Below, piece after piece: positions 1 through 11,899 of a stretch of 64,000 bases of DNA (the stretch's first letter is position 1; every line of letters starts with the position of its first letter). The notes under the pieces are model-generated. The model had not been told where the DNA came from and searched no databases. It was given only the letters and a program-made list of their open reading frames with translations. Origin of the DNA: Bryopsis sp. KO-2023 (taxonomy: Eukaryota; Chlorophyta; Ulvophyceae; Bryopsidales; Bryopsidaceae); assembly GCA_030272585.1 (NCBI GenBank), contig BSYQ01000008.1, forward strand, positions 4,526,001-4,590,000, given 5' to 3'. The position numbers and the translations under genes are program-made.

Positions 1-66
1 AAAAGAAGGTTTTTCCGTTTTTGTCTGGGAAACATTATCAAAGCAATAACAATATCCACTGCTGAC

Positions 67-902
67 TGAAAACCCATCCCAGAAGGTGAACAACATCAGC
101 ATGCTTCGAGTCCAGTTCACATTGATGGCTGCAGCAGATCCAGTCACCTGAAAAAAATTCACAAGGATCTGAAGAACAACACCGTACAAAAATTCTCAAA
201 TGTTTCTGTGGTGTTTTATTTTGTTGTTTTTCATTGAACATTTTTTACAACAATGCTCTGGCCATCTTTTGCTCCAAGAATCAGCGCTTGCATGTCAGAC
301 TGATTTATCAGCATCTGTGAAAGTCTGTTACTGTTTTGTCTTGAAAAAAAAAGCATTACACATCAGCATTCCAAAAAAGCACCATGAAAAAAATCGTCCA
401 AAATTTTGATAATTGGGGCAGAGTGCTGCAACTATTCTGTGTAGAGAATAATTGCTGCAATTGTTTCACTTCTTTTTCGAGGGCTTGCGTTTCCTTTGCC
501 AACCCCCCCCCCCACCCAAAAAGAAAATGGAAAAGTTTTAAGTGAATGAACAACAGAATGAAACGTATCAACAAGCTCTCTTTAAGAACTACATATGAAC
601 TATAGATGAGTTCTTTTTCATTTCCTCCACCTGAAATATGCGGTGGCGACCAGCCCTGTCGGGTTTAAATATCTTTTAATATCAACCTCTGCCAACTCTG
701 TGGACCCTGGATTTCCTTGCTTCAATATCGCAACTGCCAAATCGAGAAAAAGAAAAAAAACATTGAGGAAAAAAAAGAAAAGTCGCACCACAGCCACCAA
801 GCCAATCAGCAACTTTTCCAGAAAAAAAACATTTTTTTTTGGGGGGGGGATTTGACACATACCGAATTTCCCACCTTGAAAATGTCGGATGGTCTCGATT
901 TC
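67..902 (-). CDS. Exon pieces of an unrecognised minus-strand gene, 3' end off the left edge
   Basis: Four exon-like blocks read on the minus strand. 875-902 encodes EIETIRHFQ and ends in phase 1. 631-733 continues in phase and contains AILKQGNPGSTELAEVD, then ends in AG before GTGGAG. 249-314 encodes MLINQSDMQALILGAKDG and follows a CACAG acceptor. 67-147 contains INVNWTRSMLMLFTFWDGF, with donor GTCAGC. Between the second and third blocks a coil-like stretch around 400-505 (ETQALEKEVKQLQQ) is open, but I could not join it in phase. An acidic stretch at about 930-1005 may belong upstream. No domain is recognised. The first two blocks agree in phase with each other, as do the last two; the middle join is unresolved. 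It could be a decayed gene. Confidence 0.4.
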
Positions 903-1299
903 CTGAAATGTAATGCAAAACGAAATGTGAAAACGAAATGCCAATTCAAAACAGAGTCTTCATACATTCCGGAGATCATCGAATCATCGGCATCAGTTTC
1001 AGCAGGGGGGGGTGGAACCTCCAGGGGTGGACTTCTCTCTCCTCTCTTTGTTTTTTGGTGTCTGTAATGCAAAAAGTAGAACAGACTGAACCTTCAAGTT
1101 CAACTGTTGCAACATAGACACATGGAGGCAAAGCTGACCAGGTCTATTTATATATATCTTTTATTTCGATTGGCTTACAGCCTGTGGAGGTTTGAAGGTG
1201 ATCAATCTGGGGGAACCAGTTGCAAATTTCATAGGTTTCCACATTCTCCATTAACAGCAGCAGCGAGGCCTTTTCCACTGCTCTGAACTCTTTTACTCA

Positions 1300-1592
1300 C
1301 CATAAAACTCTCGACGAGTGATTCCCTTCCGACGGTGACCTCCCCTGGAAGCACCATAAAACCACCTGTCACATCAATCCTTTCCGCCGACCGCTCGTAC
1401 GCTCGTCAAGATGGTCGAAGGCGATTCTTCCAGAAGCGTTCGCTTACCCGATTATAGCGAACACATGAAGTTCCCTTTCCGCCGACGCCAACACGGTCGA
1501 AACACGGTCGAACGCGAGCGTTCTTCCAGAAGCCTTCGCTTACCCGATTACGGCGAACAGATGAAGTTTGAAAACCTTAGTCACGTGTCGTA
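1300..1592 (+). repeat. Two diverged tandem copies of a GC-rich ~80-bp unit
   Basis: The block beginning TTTCCGCCGAC and the run TTCTTCCAGAAG..TTCGCTTACCCGATTA..GCGAACA are each present twice, about 80 bp apart. The open frame across them (1411-1592) repeats the same peptide theme, SSRSVRLPDYSEHMKF then SSRSLRLPDYGEQMKF. It may be a short coding repeat or a GC-rich upstream region; nothing else supports a gene. Confidence 0.45.
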
Positions 1593-1689
1593 ATGCGCAT
1601 GTCTGACGACGTTGAATGATGTGACGGCCGGATTTGACGTCTGCATGGAGTTGGGATTTTTCCATGGGTACTGTGGGTCGTTAAGTGGG

Positions 1690-2063
1690 AGGAGTGGGGT
1701 TGGATGAACAGATGGGTTGCTTGGGATTCGGGGACTGTGGGCACTTGTGTGTGTGTTTTTGTTTTAAAAAAATTGCCTCGTTTTATGGTCACCCCGCACA
1801 GGGCTCTGTGCGGCGTTGATTTCCTGCGCGGTATTTATAACCCCGCACAGGCATCTGTGCGGGGTCGCTAATTCCAGTCGCTGACGACTTTTTCGCGACC
1901 CCAGTTTTAAGGGGATTGGAACGCCTGGGAGTCGAACCCAGGTACATACCACCGTTCCTAATACGTTTCTGTTCTGTTTCGGGTCTTAATTCGTCAGTTC
2001 GACGTTCTTCGATATTTGGCGGAGATTCGACCAACCCCGCACAGAGCGGGTTTTCCCATAGTG
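1690..2063 (-). mobile_element. CACTA-like transposon end (copy 1)
   Basis: Read on the minus strand from 2063 inward, the sequence begins CACTATGGGAAAACCCGC and matches 60,071 to about 60,450 almost base for base, in the opposite orientation. The similarity stops exactly at CACTA (2063 here, 60,071 there) and outside sequences differ, as expected for a transposon terminus. CACTATNNGAAAA-type ends are characteristic of the CACTA (En/Spm, CMC) superfamily. The segment holds several CGCACAG cores in both orientations, including a hairpin of the type CCGCACAG..CTGTGCGG. No transposase is seen, and the homology fades near 1690, so the other end of this copy is not in view. Confidence 0.6.
1918..1958 (-). 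other. tRNA-minihelix-like hairpin inside the CACTA-like end
   Basis: On the minus strand, GGAACG, a short linker, CCTGGG, TTCGACT, CCCAGG, CGTTCC and A form a coaxial acceptor-stem plus T-arm. The B-box consensus GGTTCGANNCC is matched exactly. The D and anticodon arms are absent, so this is not a functional tRNA. The same structure is present in the copy at 60,176-60,216, with changes only in the linker. Confidence 0.5.
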
Positions 2064-2516
2064 AAGGATATGTTTGTTAGAATTTCCGTGGTCCCGCCCG
2101 CCCACCACTTGATGTGCTTAGTTTCTTTCCGTTTTTCATATCTTTTTGATGGGGATTTTTTCTGTGAGCATGTTTTTTGGTGCGTGGTTTTTGCTTTTAG
2201 AAAGGGATCTGATCTATATGGATATCCGTCCTGCCTTGAGTTGGTTGGTTGGTTTTGTGTTTATATTTGGCACTGCACCAGATTGGGTGCAGGCATCAGT
2301 GAAGAAACATTGGGTTTATGTTTGGAAGTATAAGGGGACTTGAGTGAATCATGGACGGCGAGTGAGACAATTGCGGCAGCTGGCCAAGGAGACTGCCAAG
2401 AGTTATATGGCACTAAATTCAACAGGGTGCTTAATAGAGGCTGAAGATCAGATGCACGTTGAAGGTTGATAAAAGCCTCATCTCTATTGCAAGTGAGAAC
2501 GTTTTGATACGATAGG

Positions 2517-2702
2517 TTGGAGCTGTGGCGTTGGATCTCGACCGGGATTCGAACGTATGGGGAGCTGGTGCACGTGTACGTTCGGGGGCTGCGCAAGGAT
2601 TTTCGGGATAGAGTGATCAACAAAATTCCGGAGACATTGGATGAAGCAGAACGTCTGCGGAGAGAGCGGAAGCCTCCAAGGATATTCGAGAAACGATTGT
2701 GA
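2517..2702 (+). pseudogene. Possible retrotransposon gag relic
   Basis: An open stretch ends RTYGELVHVYVRGLRKDF, then RDRVINKIPETLDEAERL. A 'Y..GL+..+RDRV....P.TL.EA..L' pattern is typical of gag proteins of Ty3/gypsy-like elements. The rest of the element (protease, RT, LTRs) is not visible and the flanking DNA is AT-rich, so this would be a fossil fragment. A chance resemblance is possible. Confidence 0.3.
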
Positions 2703-5160
2703 AAAACAAATTCTGCCATCGCTGATTAAGAAAACAGAGTGAAGTTTTTTTGCAAATCTATTGAGAAGATAATATCTTGCCTTTCAATCGAAAGGCGCTG
2801 CCATCCAACGATGGAATCTGGTAACGCTTCGCCTTGCATAAGCTTGATGCAAATTCTTTGATGGATCCATTGGATGGAAAGGAAAAAAACGACACACATG
2901 TTGCGTCATGCAACCAGTCCCCAGGAGCAGTTAACATGATGTTCGATTATCTTAGCAGACTTTTGTTGAACTACCATTGACGTGGAATTCAGATCGAGGC
3001 CGACACCCTTCCTCTATCAGAACTTGAACAGCAAGCTTAAACAGAACATGTACAAGGAGAAAAAGAAGCTGTACGAAATGAGGATAAGTTTGCAACCAGC
3101 CCCCAGTTCCAGCTTCAGCCCCAGCTCCCCCGTTGATGTTCTTTTTTTTGGTAAATAACGTGTCAACCGGAAGGGCAATTCTTTGGATCTGAAAATCTTA
3201 CTTGTTCAAGGTGCAAAATGAAAGCTCCAGATGTTTAGGTTTTTGCCCGATAGTTGGTGTTGGGAAGGTTGCTTTTTAGTCAAATGGGGATAAGTCAATG
3301 CACTTAAATGGTCGCTGGAGGCACAGTGGGCGCAGGTATCGTGGCATTCAAATCTTATCTTATGCTTGATTTTGAATTTTCTTTTCTGGTTGCGTTGCTT
3401 CTGTTGGTTTGCTACGGACATTGTAAAGAAAAACATTATAGTGAATTAACCCACTGCTGCCAAAAACTACTTTGAGGTTGCATAATTATGAGGTTTATAA
3501 ACCATGTACGAACAAAAATCAATCCCAGGAGACCAGCAGAAACAAGGAGTGAATCTGATCCAAGACTTGAGCTGCCGTTCGGCGGAGTGCAAGGAGCTTG
3601 GTGCGGAGATTGTGTACGTGGGATCAAATCAAGAAGGAAGGGACATGTTTGTGGCATGTAACCCCTAGATAACTGGGGATCCGGAAATACAATCCCACCA
3701 GCCGAAACAAGGAGTGAATCTCAAAAACAAGGAAACAAGGAAAAAAAACAAAACAAGGAAACAAGGCGTTCAACTGAACAACATGAACAAAAACTGGAGT
3801 GGCCTGGTGAGAGATGAAAAAAAGCAGTGTCATTGCCAAATCAACAAAGCTCAGAGGAACTGCATGACATTGATCAATTCGTCGTTTTTTTCTGAGTTTT
3901 TTGCCCTTATATCAAAAGCAGGAGAAAAGAACCTGAACAACCATTTTTTTCTCGATCCTTGTTTTGGCCGCAAGATGGAGCTATGTGAAACGTGGCTGCT
4001 TATGCGTGGAACGGCTGCCATCACTAAAACGATAATGGTCAACCCAGCACTTTGGAACATCCAAAATCCAGAGGAAAACAATAAAGCACTTACTGTTGGA
4101 GGAGCCCCCCCCCCCAAAAAAAAAAAAAAAAGAACACAAGGTAGGAGAAGCAAAAATAATAAAACTCCATCCCTCATCCCAATAATTGCTATTTCAAGAA
4201 CGAACACAGCAGATCTCGATAAATGGCGTGGTGCACAGAAGGGGTTCATCAACGAAAAATAAAACAAAAATAATATTGAAAACAGACACAAGAAAACAAG
4301 GACCCCGCCCCGAAACGAAAGAAGGGGTTTGAAAATGCCACTGAAATTCTGGGTCAGCTCAGAAGGGCTGGACTGGGCAAATCTTATGCCTTGTGGCTGG
4401 TACCAGGATCTACAAGTAACGGTTCTGGAAACGATGTTGTCTTGTCCTTGCAATCGGCCCACTACCCAGCCGAACAACATGAACAGGGACGTCTATATAG
4501 ACGTCATCCAATCTGCCCACCCACAATCGCAGTAACTGTCAAACTGAATACGAGTCAAGAAACAGGACTAGATATGCTCCAGCCAGTGTGTTTATGCATA
4601 CTAGTATTGTGTGGCACTTCTCCTTGGGTTCTGAAACACCAGAAAAAATTGAGGGGCGTTGTTTGCGGAGCGTCCGGGCGAACTTGTGTGTGTGTACAAT
4701 TTATATCATGCTGAAGGTCAACCCCTGAAAGTACAATATTAGAAGGAAGGGTGAGATGCCGCTTTGTTAAGGGAGGCTGACATTAACAGAGCGCAGACGG
4801 CGACACAATTCAACGCACAGGGGGAGTTCCAATCGATAAACACGAGGTCAAAGCAACCACCACAATGTGTCTTTTGCCAAGAATTGTTCCTTAGTATTTC
4901 CCACAGAGATTCCTTCGAGCATTCACATTATCCACCACTCTATTTAGCCGTTGACAAGGCATGATCCCTCCATAATGCTGGACACCAGGCAGACATGCAG
5001 ACATGCATTATTGGCGGTTCAACATGGTGGCTTTAATGATCAGAATGTATTGTGATGGACCATGTTATCTCGGCTAGAACGGGAAGATTGGACAAAAGAA
5101 ACAAAAAGGGAATGTTAAGCTCCACAGTTGGGATGCGAATCCCAACACTCCTGAAAGATT
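2703..5160. other. AT-rich intergenic stretch
   Basis: No gene can be joined here. One exon-like plus-strand piece at about 3021-3095 follows a TATCAG acceptor and encodes NLNSKLKQNMYKEKKKLYEMR, but it has no partner exons. A C-run followed by an A-run lies at 4105-4131. The open frames at 3714-4262 and 3851-4480 overlap on opposite strands and show no domain. Confidence 0.35.
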
Positions 5161-5162
5161 TC

Positions 5163-5257
5163 GACTTTTATTTTTATTTTTCTTGAAACCGTGCAGCTCG
5201 TGAATTGATTTCTTTGTGTTTTAAGATGGCACCCCCCCCCCCCCCCCTTTTTTGTTC
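5163..5257 (+). repeat. Dispersed ~100-bp repeat, copy 1
   Basis: A (TTTTTA)n start is followed by ACCGTGCAGCTCG, then GAATTGATTTCTTTGTG, TTTTAAGATGGCA, a C-run, a short T-run and GTTCACC. The same ordered sequence is at 12,010-12,112 with only a few differences. Both copies are on the same strand. The defined ends and homopolymer tracts suggest a small non-autonomous element. Confidence 0.7.
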
Positions 5258-6308
5258 ACCAAAAGAAATCAGAAAAAGAAAAAATATCATTACAGCATCA
5301 TGGATTGTTTGGGGGTGATCATGAGGGGATTCTATCCTCATCAAGGGGATAAAAAAAATATCCCAGAGTCAGGCACCCATTGCACAACTAATAATGGAGG
5401 CAAGCCCCCACATCTGCTAAACGGAAAGATACAACAGTGCCCCAATTGGGCAAATTCCACCCTGAGAAAATTGAGGTTTGTGGTTGCCCAGCATGCACAC
5501 GCCAAATGTCGCGGTGCTGACGTGGAAAAATTAATGGGTTCATATCTTAGATCAAAAGAACCAAAATTAATTATTTACTTTGTTTTTGATGCTCTGTCCT
5601 CCATTAAAAAAACCATTAGGAAGAAAGAAAAACAGAGAAGTAGTAGAGAATTTATATATTTTTTTCTCTGGTTTTCACTCTCGTTCTGATTTTCTTGGTG
5701 CATCACTAAATCCTCATAGTATATGTAGATTTCTTTCCTGAATTGGCAGCGTAATGCGCTAGACTTCATTCATTAAGTCATCCACCCACCCCGGCCCCAT
5801 CATATCTTGCAAGAAATATATCACCCAACCATTTTTCTCTGAAAAATATCTACAAATGTGGAGTTTTTGTGGAGCTGCATCACTTGCATATTATAAGAAA
5901 TGAAGCGGAGCTTGCTATCTGGCATAATAGTTTTCAATCATTTATTACCAGTCACGACAAAAATGTGCATGTTCCTTGGTGTGCAAAGATTCCACTCAAT
6001 TCAATAAAACTAATGACACCAGATCGAGGCAACTGAAAGGTCAGTCAATACTCTGAAACAGGACATATTTGGGTGTTTATTTTGGCAAAGCATAGAAATT
6101 TTCGAATTATCGACCAAAAAGAATCGCCCTGTCCTTTTTTCTCAAGCAACTTCTTTTAATTTGACAATTTCCTTGCACTCTTCCAAACAAACCAGTGACA
6201 GCAATGTATTATCCCCCATATCGACCTTTCACCTATCCTTATTCTTCTTCCAAAAAAAATTCACAAAAGAAACAAACAGATGCATTATCAAAAATGAGAA
6301 AAGAACAC
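5257..6308. other. AT-rich intergenic stretch with a tRNA-like fragment
   Basis: No gene is supported. At 5740-5778 the sequence TGGCAGCGTAATGCGCTAGA, followed by GACTT..AAGTC, looks like the D arm and anticodon arm of a tRNA, but no T arm or acceptor stem follows. Short open frames at 5252-5689 and 6161-6424 show no domain or splice partners. Confidence 0.3.
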
Positions 6309-6840
6309 CGAAAAGATGCATTTGCCTTCTCCATCTCCTCCATGCTCGATTTGTTGGTTTGCTCCAGAATGGACCTCAGCATATCCACCATATGGCACAT
6401 GATTGCATAGACCATGAAGCCTAAGACACCATCCCTGGCACATCTTGACATCATCCCGGAAAAATAATTAAAAAATAAGTAAATAAATAACAATAAAAAA
6501 ATCATAATATTAACAGCAAAGCCATCAAATCCTTCTTCACCGTACTGAACAAACAATATTCATAAATGAACTTGAAATCTTCCTGGGTTCTCAGCCCCCA
6601 TAGCAAGAAAAGAAACAAAATGTTATCAAGTGGCCGTGAATCCCCCTTTCCTTGCTTTCGGGTTTTCATATACTCCTACCCATTCTTCGTTGCTCACCTG
6701 CGATCTTGTCTCAGTGGATCGAACAAAGGCAGTGCCCCCGTTGGAGGGTTTCAGAACAGTGGTGGCGGTGTTGTGCCTGTTGTGCATGATAAATTTGGAC
6801 CAGGCCACTCTTCTACCTTGACTGGTAAGCTCGTACTTTT
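6309..6840 (-). CDS. Two exons of a possible unrecognised gene
   Basis: Exon 6698-6840 follows a CTCAG acceptor, begins in phase with one carried base and encodes KYELTSQGRRVAWSKF..NGGTAFVRSTETRSQ before donor GTGAGC. It ends in phase 0. The next block, 6309-6544, starts after TTCAG in phase 0 with YGEEGFDGFAV. It then reads through a very hydrophobic stretch (IMIFLLLFIYLFFNYF) that could be a membrane segment or a retained intron. It ends with an amphipathic segment (MVDMLRSILEQTNKSSMEEMEKA) and a GTGTTC donor. Start and end exons were not found. The first exon is the more convincing. Confidence 0.35.
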
Positions 6841-6844
6841 CTGA

Positions 6845-9800
6845 GATGTGGAGAGGAAACACTTGAATTTTTGAATTTTTAGAAGGCATACATTCCATTG
6901 GGCATTGCGGAAGAGCATCCCAGCCTGCCCAAGAATTCTTTTTCTTTTTTTTTTAAACACACTTACTATGTGTGAATGAACTGTGTTGAGGCTGATTCGA
7001 TTCAGTGTCAGCAACAATAGCTTAAAAAATCAACTTTGCCCAGAGTAAATTTGAAGGTTGCATTGAAAAGTGCATCGATTACTAGAAAGTAGAGCCCAGA
7101 AAACTCGGTCGATCTTTAAAAGTGGATCTCTCTTGGAAAACAAATAATTTTAATATCCTTCTTCAATTGAACAAATCAAGTGCTTTTTTGTGGATAACTT
7201 TTTTGTCAGGTATGCTGGTTTGGCCTACCAAGATGCATGATTGATCCATGGAAGAAAGCACTCATCTTGAATTGGACAACAAACTTGCTGCGATTTAACA
7301 ATTAGATATTTGGTAGACTAAATCAAAGGGGTCTCAGAAGTTTCCCTGGCTCCAACCATATACGAACAGTCCGAGTGGGTTCTTATACGTGTTTTTGGGC
7401 TCGAATACATTACCCCCCAAAAAAGGCATTGATTGGCCTGAGAATTTGAAAGCTCTTATGTTAAAAAAGTTTAGAGGATGAGAAGAGACTTGTGGCTGTC
7501 CAAGTCCGGACTACGGAGTGAACTATGATTGCTCATTTTTGTCGGGTTCAGAAAAACTTGAATGAACTTGAATGGGGTTGACTGAGTGAAAAAAAAGAAC
7601 AATCGCCATGTTGAAAGGCATCGAAAAGTTGCTTGAAACGGGCATGTATGCACATCGCATTGACAGAATTCCATTGCTTGCTTTGCCAGAAACAAGGCAG
7701 TTGATTTTTGGGCCGATACTCACAATTGGAGAGAATTGGAAACCAAAGCGACAATAACCTTCAAATAAAATGTTGTTTATAGCGAAGTTTTTGGGGCCTC
7801 GAATTGCTCCTGGACCGTCTCCTTATTATCAAAAAGGTGGAAATCTGTAAAAAACCAGAGAAAACGCTTCAATTTTCAAAAGATCAGTGGAATTCAAATG
7901 CAAACACAGGCTGACTTGAACATGAACCCATTTCAAAAATTTACCCCCGATTTATTATTGATCTTCATGAGATGCTCGCTTGTGCTCTTCCGTTTTTTAG
8001 ATTCTCTACTGAAGGCAATCTGTCCATCCCTAACGGGTTGTTTTTCGCCTCTGCTTCATTGACACTTGCATGACTCATCCAAAAAACAGCAGCCGATATG
8101 AGCTGATACAAGGGATGGCCAATGCACAGCGCTCCAGAAACCTATGAATATTAAAATCTCAAATGGTCTGGACAAAAATTGGTGGATGATGAAACCTCAA
8201 GTCCTGAAAATTGAAACATTGCCATCACTGAATGGCAAAACACACAAAACTTGAATCTGAACATGAGCCCATTTTAAAAAGATGAGCAGTAGAAAACAGA
8301 AAAAAAGAAAGAACACACAATCGTTTGCGCATTTACCTTGACCTCCAGATGTGCTTGCCTTGCTTTGAAAATCCATTTCTCTTCACAGTACATTTTAGTG
8401 GATTTTTTTTCGATCCACACTCTCTGCATATCTCCACAATCTTGCTCCTTTGTCCTTCTGCTCATTTCTTTTTTTTCCCCACAGATTTTCAGCTGCTTTT
8501 TTTTACACTCCGTATCCTACCTCTTTTCCTCTTTTTCTTAACCTCATATTTACTTCTTTTTTTTTTCTTTTACACACCCCCCTCTAACACCTGACCTTTT
8601 TTTTCTCACTAGATGGGTTTCCCAAGCAATTGAAAATAAAAAATCAAAGTCGGGATATGGATGCTTAAACAAAGAAACAAGTTGACTTTTTTTGTCCAGT
8701 TTCCTTGAACATTGAGATTGAGAAGCACAAACTCTTGCTGAAAATCGAGCAGCTGGATTTTTTTTGAAAAACATGAGGGGCGGTAGCTTGAAGAACTTAT
8801 ACTTTCTTGACGAAGGCCAGAGAAGCTTTTGGTTGAGTATGGACCAAATAACATCCAATGTTGAAAGCATAGATGCATATTTTGTGCAGAAAAAACGTGA
8901 AACCGCGGAAAAGAGAAAGAAACAACGAACATGTCTGATTTGGGACTGGAGTCGAGAAACGTAGTTCCAAGCTGGAGGAAAAGACCATGAAGAACTCTTG
9001 ATTCCTTATGTCCCTTTGAAAAAAATAGGAAAGAAAATAGAGATTGACGTTGAAAACTTTAAAGTCACTGCATTGGCATCATCCTCTGATTTGATATGAT
9101 AAGAAAACAACTGTTGATATTTGAGTCAATGCTTGGTGCAAATCGATTGATTGAACGAGAAACTGATAATGAACCCCTCGGGATATACTTTGTTGATCAG
9201 TTCATCTGGTGCAGAATCTTCATTCCTTCTGTGGAAACAACAGAGACCCCATAGAAAAGATTTGATTGCCACCTGTTCATAGCACAAGAAAACAGCAAAA
9301 GAAAGCTGAAGAAACGCCAAAAACAACCCATTCCTGCAGGAATAATGTATCTGCAAACAATGTAGTCAATCTTGAACAAATTTCACACAAGGGCTCCTCT
9401 TACTTACACAGTTTCGTTCAACAAAACGAGAATTCTTATTTTTACATCCGACGGGAGCTTGGTTTTCTTCCTTTTGGGGGTGGAGGGAGAGGAGGCAATA
9501 CTCAGTGTTGTTTTCATTACTATATTTTACCTGCTTTTTGAAAAGGTGTTCCTGAAAGATCGAAGTATGGCCCAACCTTCCAACACTCAGCAATGTATCA
9601 TTCTGAACGATCCCTTCTTTTCTTTCCCACCCCTCTTCTGGATATCGTAACAATCTTCACTCCTGGACACTTAATGTGCTCAACCCTAAACAAGCCGCAC
9701 AAATTTCATGGAAAATTCTTCATAAAAACATGCCCACATGCTCTGGAGAGCGGCATGACTGACAAGAAATGGCTTTTTTGTTTGAAAACACTTGGTTCGT

Positions 9801-10100
9801 AGCAATTCGAAGACCGGCTGTGGCTTGGGAGGAAGAGGAAAAGTCAACCAAACACCAAGGGTAGGCCAAAGATGCTCTGCTAGCTGCTGTTGAAACTCAC
9901 AGGATAAGTGAGTTGAACTGCTGGCTCAATTTCCCCTACGATTCAAATTTCTTCTTTCCAAAGAGTCATATTGTTGGATGACTTTTCCCAAGCGTTATCG
10001 CTCATCCTTTAGCAAGAAAAAATGGGGGCCATGGCTTCTGGATGATCGAAGTCTGTCAATACAAGACAAAAATAGAACAACAATCAAACACCACCACCCT
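6845..10100. other. AT-rich stretch, no gene supported
   Basis: Several open frames of 60-107 codons overlap on both strands (for example 7471-7754, 8325-8594, 8550-8932) but show no domains and no phase-consistent exon chains. The charged plus-strand frame at 8773-8964 (MRGGSLKNLYFLDEGQRSF onward) is the most protein-like and is unproven. Confidence 0.3.
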
Positions 10101-10116
10101 GTAGGCTGAAAAGGGA

Positions 10117-10314
10117 GTGGCTACTTCCCTTCAGAAAAAAAACACAAAAAAAACAACTCGAAAAAAAACTCAAAGTACCGCAACGTTTCTCAGGGCGGCG
10201 CCAACGTCCATCCCCGCTCCCATCAATCGATTCCTGCTGAATTTGCTTGCTTCTCGTCGATTGTTCGAGACTCCGAGATTCCACGGGCACCGGCGACAAT
10301 ATGGAGGGGGCTAG
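10117..10314 (+). CDS. Possible small basic protein, 65 codons
   Basis: A GC-richer island holds a complete ATG-to-stop frame: a Lys/Thr-rich start, then STATFLRAAPTSIPAPINRF and an Arg/His-rich end (RFHGHRRQYGGG). It resembles the presequence-like composition of small organelle proteins but matches nothing I recognise. The minus strand is also open here, as is common in GC-rich promoter-proximal DNA. Confidence 0.25.
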   Translation: MATSLQKKNTKKTTRKKTQSTATFLRAAPTSIPAPINRFLLNLLASRRLFETPRFHGHRRQYGGG

Positions 10315-11128
10315 TTTGTTGTAACGCGGCCCCTCGCATTGTGCTTCGTGTCAGAGATTCGCCCACCCCGACCCAAGAAAATTCCCACCCAGCGATTCAA
10401 CCGCGCATGAGAGACCTCCGTTCCCGCGTACGACAAACGAATTTGAATGAAGTCGGACTCTGCTTGAGGGGGGTCGGACATCGGGTTGGAGTCTCCCAAA
10501 ACAAAATGAAGCTGAACATGTTGATTATGGGGACTGAAGAATCCATTTTAATCAAAGCCACACTTTAATTAGTTCCCTATCCTTCGTGTTTTTTGAGCGA
10601 AAAAAATCCTGAACTATCCACAGAATCCAATGGCTCCAAAATAAAACCCATTTAACTATTTGGATATTTGTCTGAGTGATCATTCATGAGCAAAACCGAA
10701 GAAAACCTTTTGCAGACTCTTCACTCGGAGTGCAAGCTTTGCCGATAAACTCATTTCAGACCCCTGCCAAGAGAACCTGTTTTGTTCCACCCCCAGTGTG
10801 TGCAGAGAATCGTTCACATTTCAGCTTGCTTTCCCTCAGTTAAAACAATCCTCTTTGTTGTCCCAATTGTGACTGTTTCGAGTTCCTTGCCCCCAGTCTC
10901 CAATAAGACTGTTAACAGAGGATGACTAATGCGGCAGGAGGTTCGCCATGGCGAGATCAGTCATGGGAAGAGTGTTACGGGAAGGATATGTGAGGCAGTA
11001 CACTGTACCACCCAACCACACATATTCTTGCCGACAAAACAGGCTGCGTGCACGGAAATATCCGAAAGGTTCAAACGCATCGAAGCCTTTCTTTCTGCTT
11101 TCTACTTCCTGGTGCCTTCGAGAAGAAA

Positions 11129-11858
11129 ATGCCTCGACAACCACTCAGTAAGTTTCTGGAGTCCTGTTCCGCTGGTTGCGGTGTTCGACAACGTCTCGAA
11201 CACATTTTTCGGAAGAGATTTGACAGATTTGTGGACTTTCTGTTTATCCTTGCAGATGCTGGAGCCGAAGCCTGCCTTTTGAAGCATGAAATACGAACGC
11301 TTCAAGGGCGTTTTCACCACCTTCAGGCCGAGTTCTCCTCCACGAGGACCTTGGTTAACGCCTTTAGCCAGCGAGTCGAGAGATTCCTCAGCGCGAAACC
11401 CAGTCCCAGTCCCAAAAAGAGGAAGCAAACGCCATCCAAGCTTCGAATATGGTTGTCGGTAGCGTGCTGTTTGCCGCTTCCTTGTGATGGGGACGACGAC
11501 GAGACGGACTGGCTGCTCGGAACCGAGGAGCAGAGGTAATTTCCTTCGACACTCTTCCAGTCTTGCAAGCTGTTCGATATTTCTCTTTTTTAAAAAAAAA
11601 GCGACTCTCTGAAAGCTGCTCTACTCGCCTTACACTCTGCTTGCTTTTGTTAAGTGCGACTGCGAATAAGGGATGTGGGGGATTCAGTTTCTGGCGAGCT
11701 ATTTCGTTATTGCTGTTTCGACCTTCGTGTTTGGACTGTACAGGGCCGCTGCACCCCCATCTTTCGCCTCTTCGGACAGCTCCCAGGCTGCCGTCATTCC
11801 GGACGCTCCTTTCACGTCTCCACCACCACCACCACCAGCGGGTCCTCCAGACATCTGA
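11129..11858 (+). CDS. Small unrecognised protein with a Pro-rich, membrane-segment-like tail
   Basis: Exon 1 (11,129-11,535) starts MPRQPLSKFLESCSAGCGV. It carries an amphipathic helical region (RLEHIFRKRFDRFVDFLFI, then LKHEIRTLQGRFHHLQAEF), a basic cluster SPKKRKQTPSK and an acidic DGDDDE run before donor GTAAT. The downstream block to 11,858 is open in one frame with a hydrophobic segment (FLASYFVIAVSTFVFGLY), an Ala/Ser linker and PPPPPPAGPPDI before stop. However, the phase of exon 1 (2) does not match that frame with the obvious acceptor after AATAAG. Either a different splice site is used or exon 2 is read in another frame. Expression seems likely, but the structure is uncertain. Confidence 0.45.
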
Positions 11859-11899
11859 TCATCTTGCCGATCATGGTCATTATAATTGAGTTTTTTATT

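Noticed and set aside
3851-4480. 209-codon minus-strand ORF as a gene
   Set aside because: It reads through homopolymer tracts (poly-F/L runs), overlaps another long ORF on the plus strand and has no domain.
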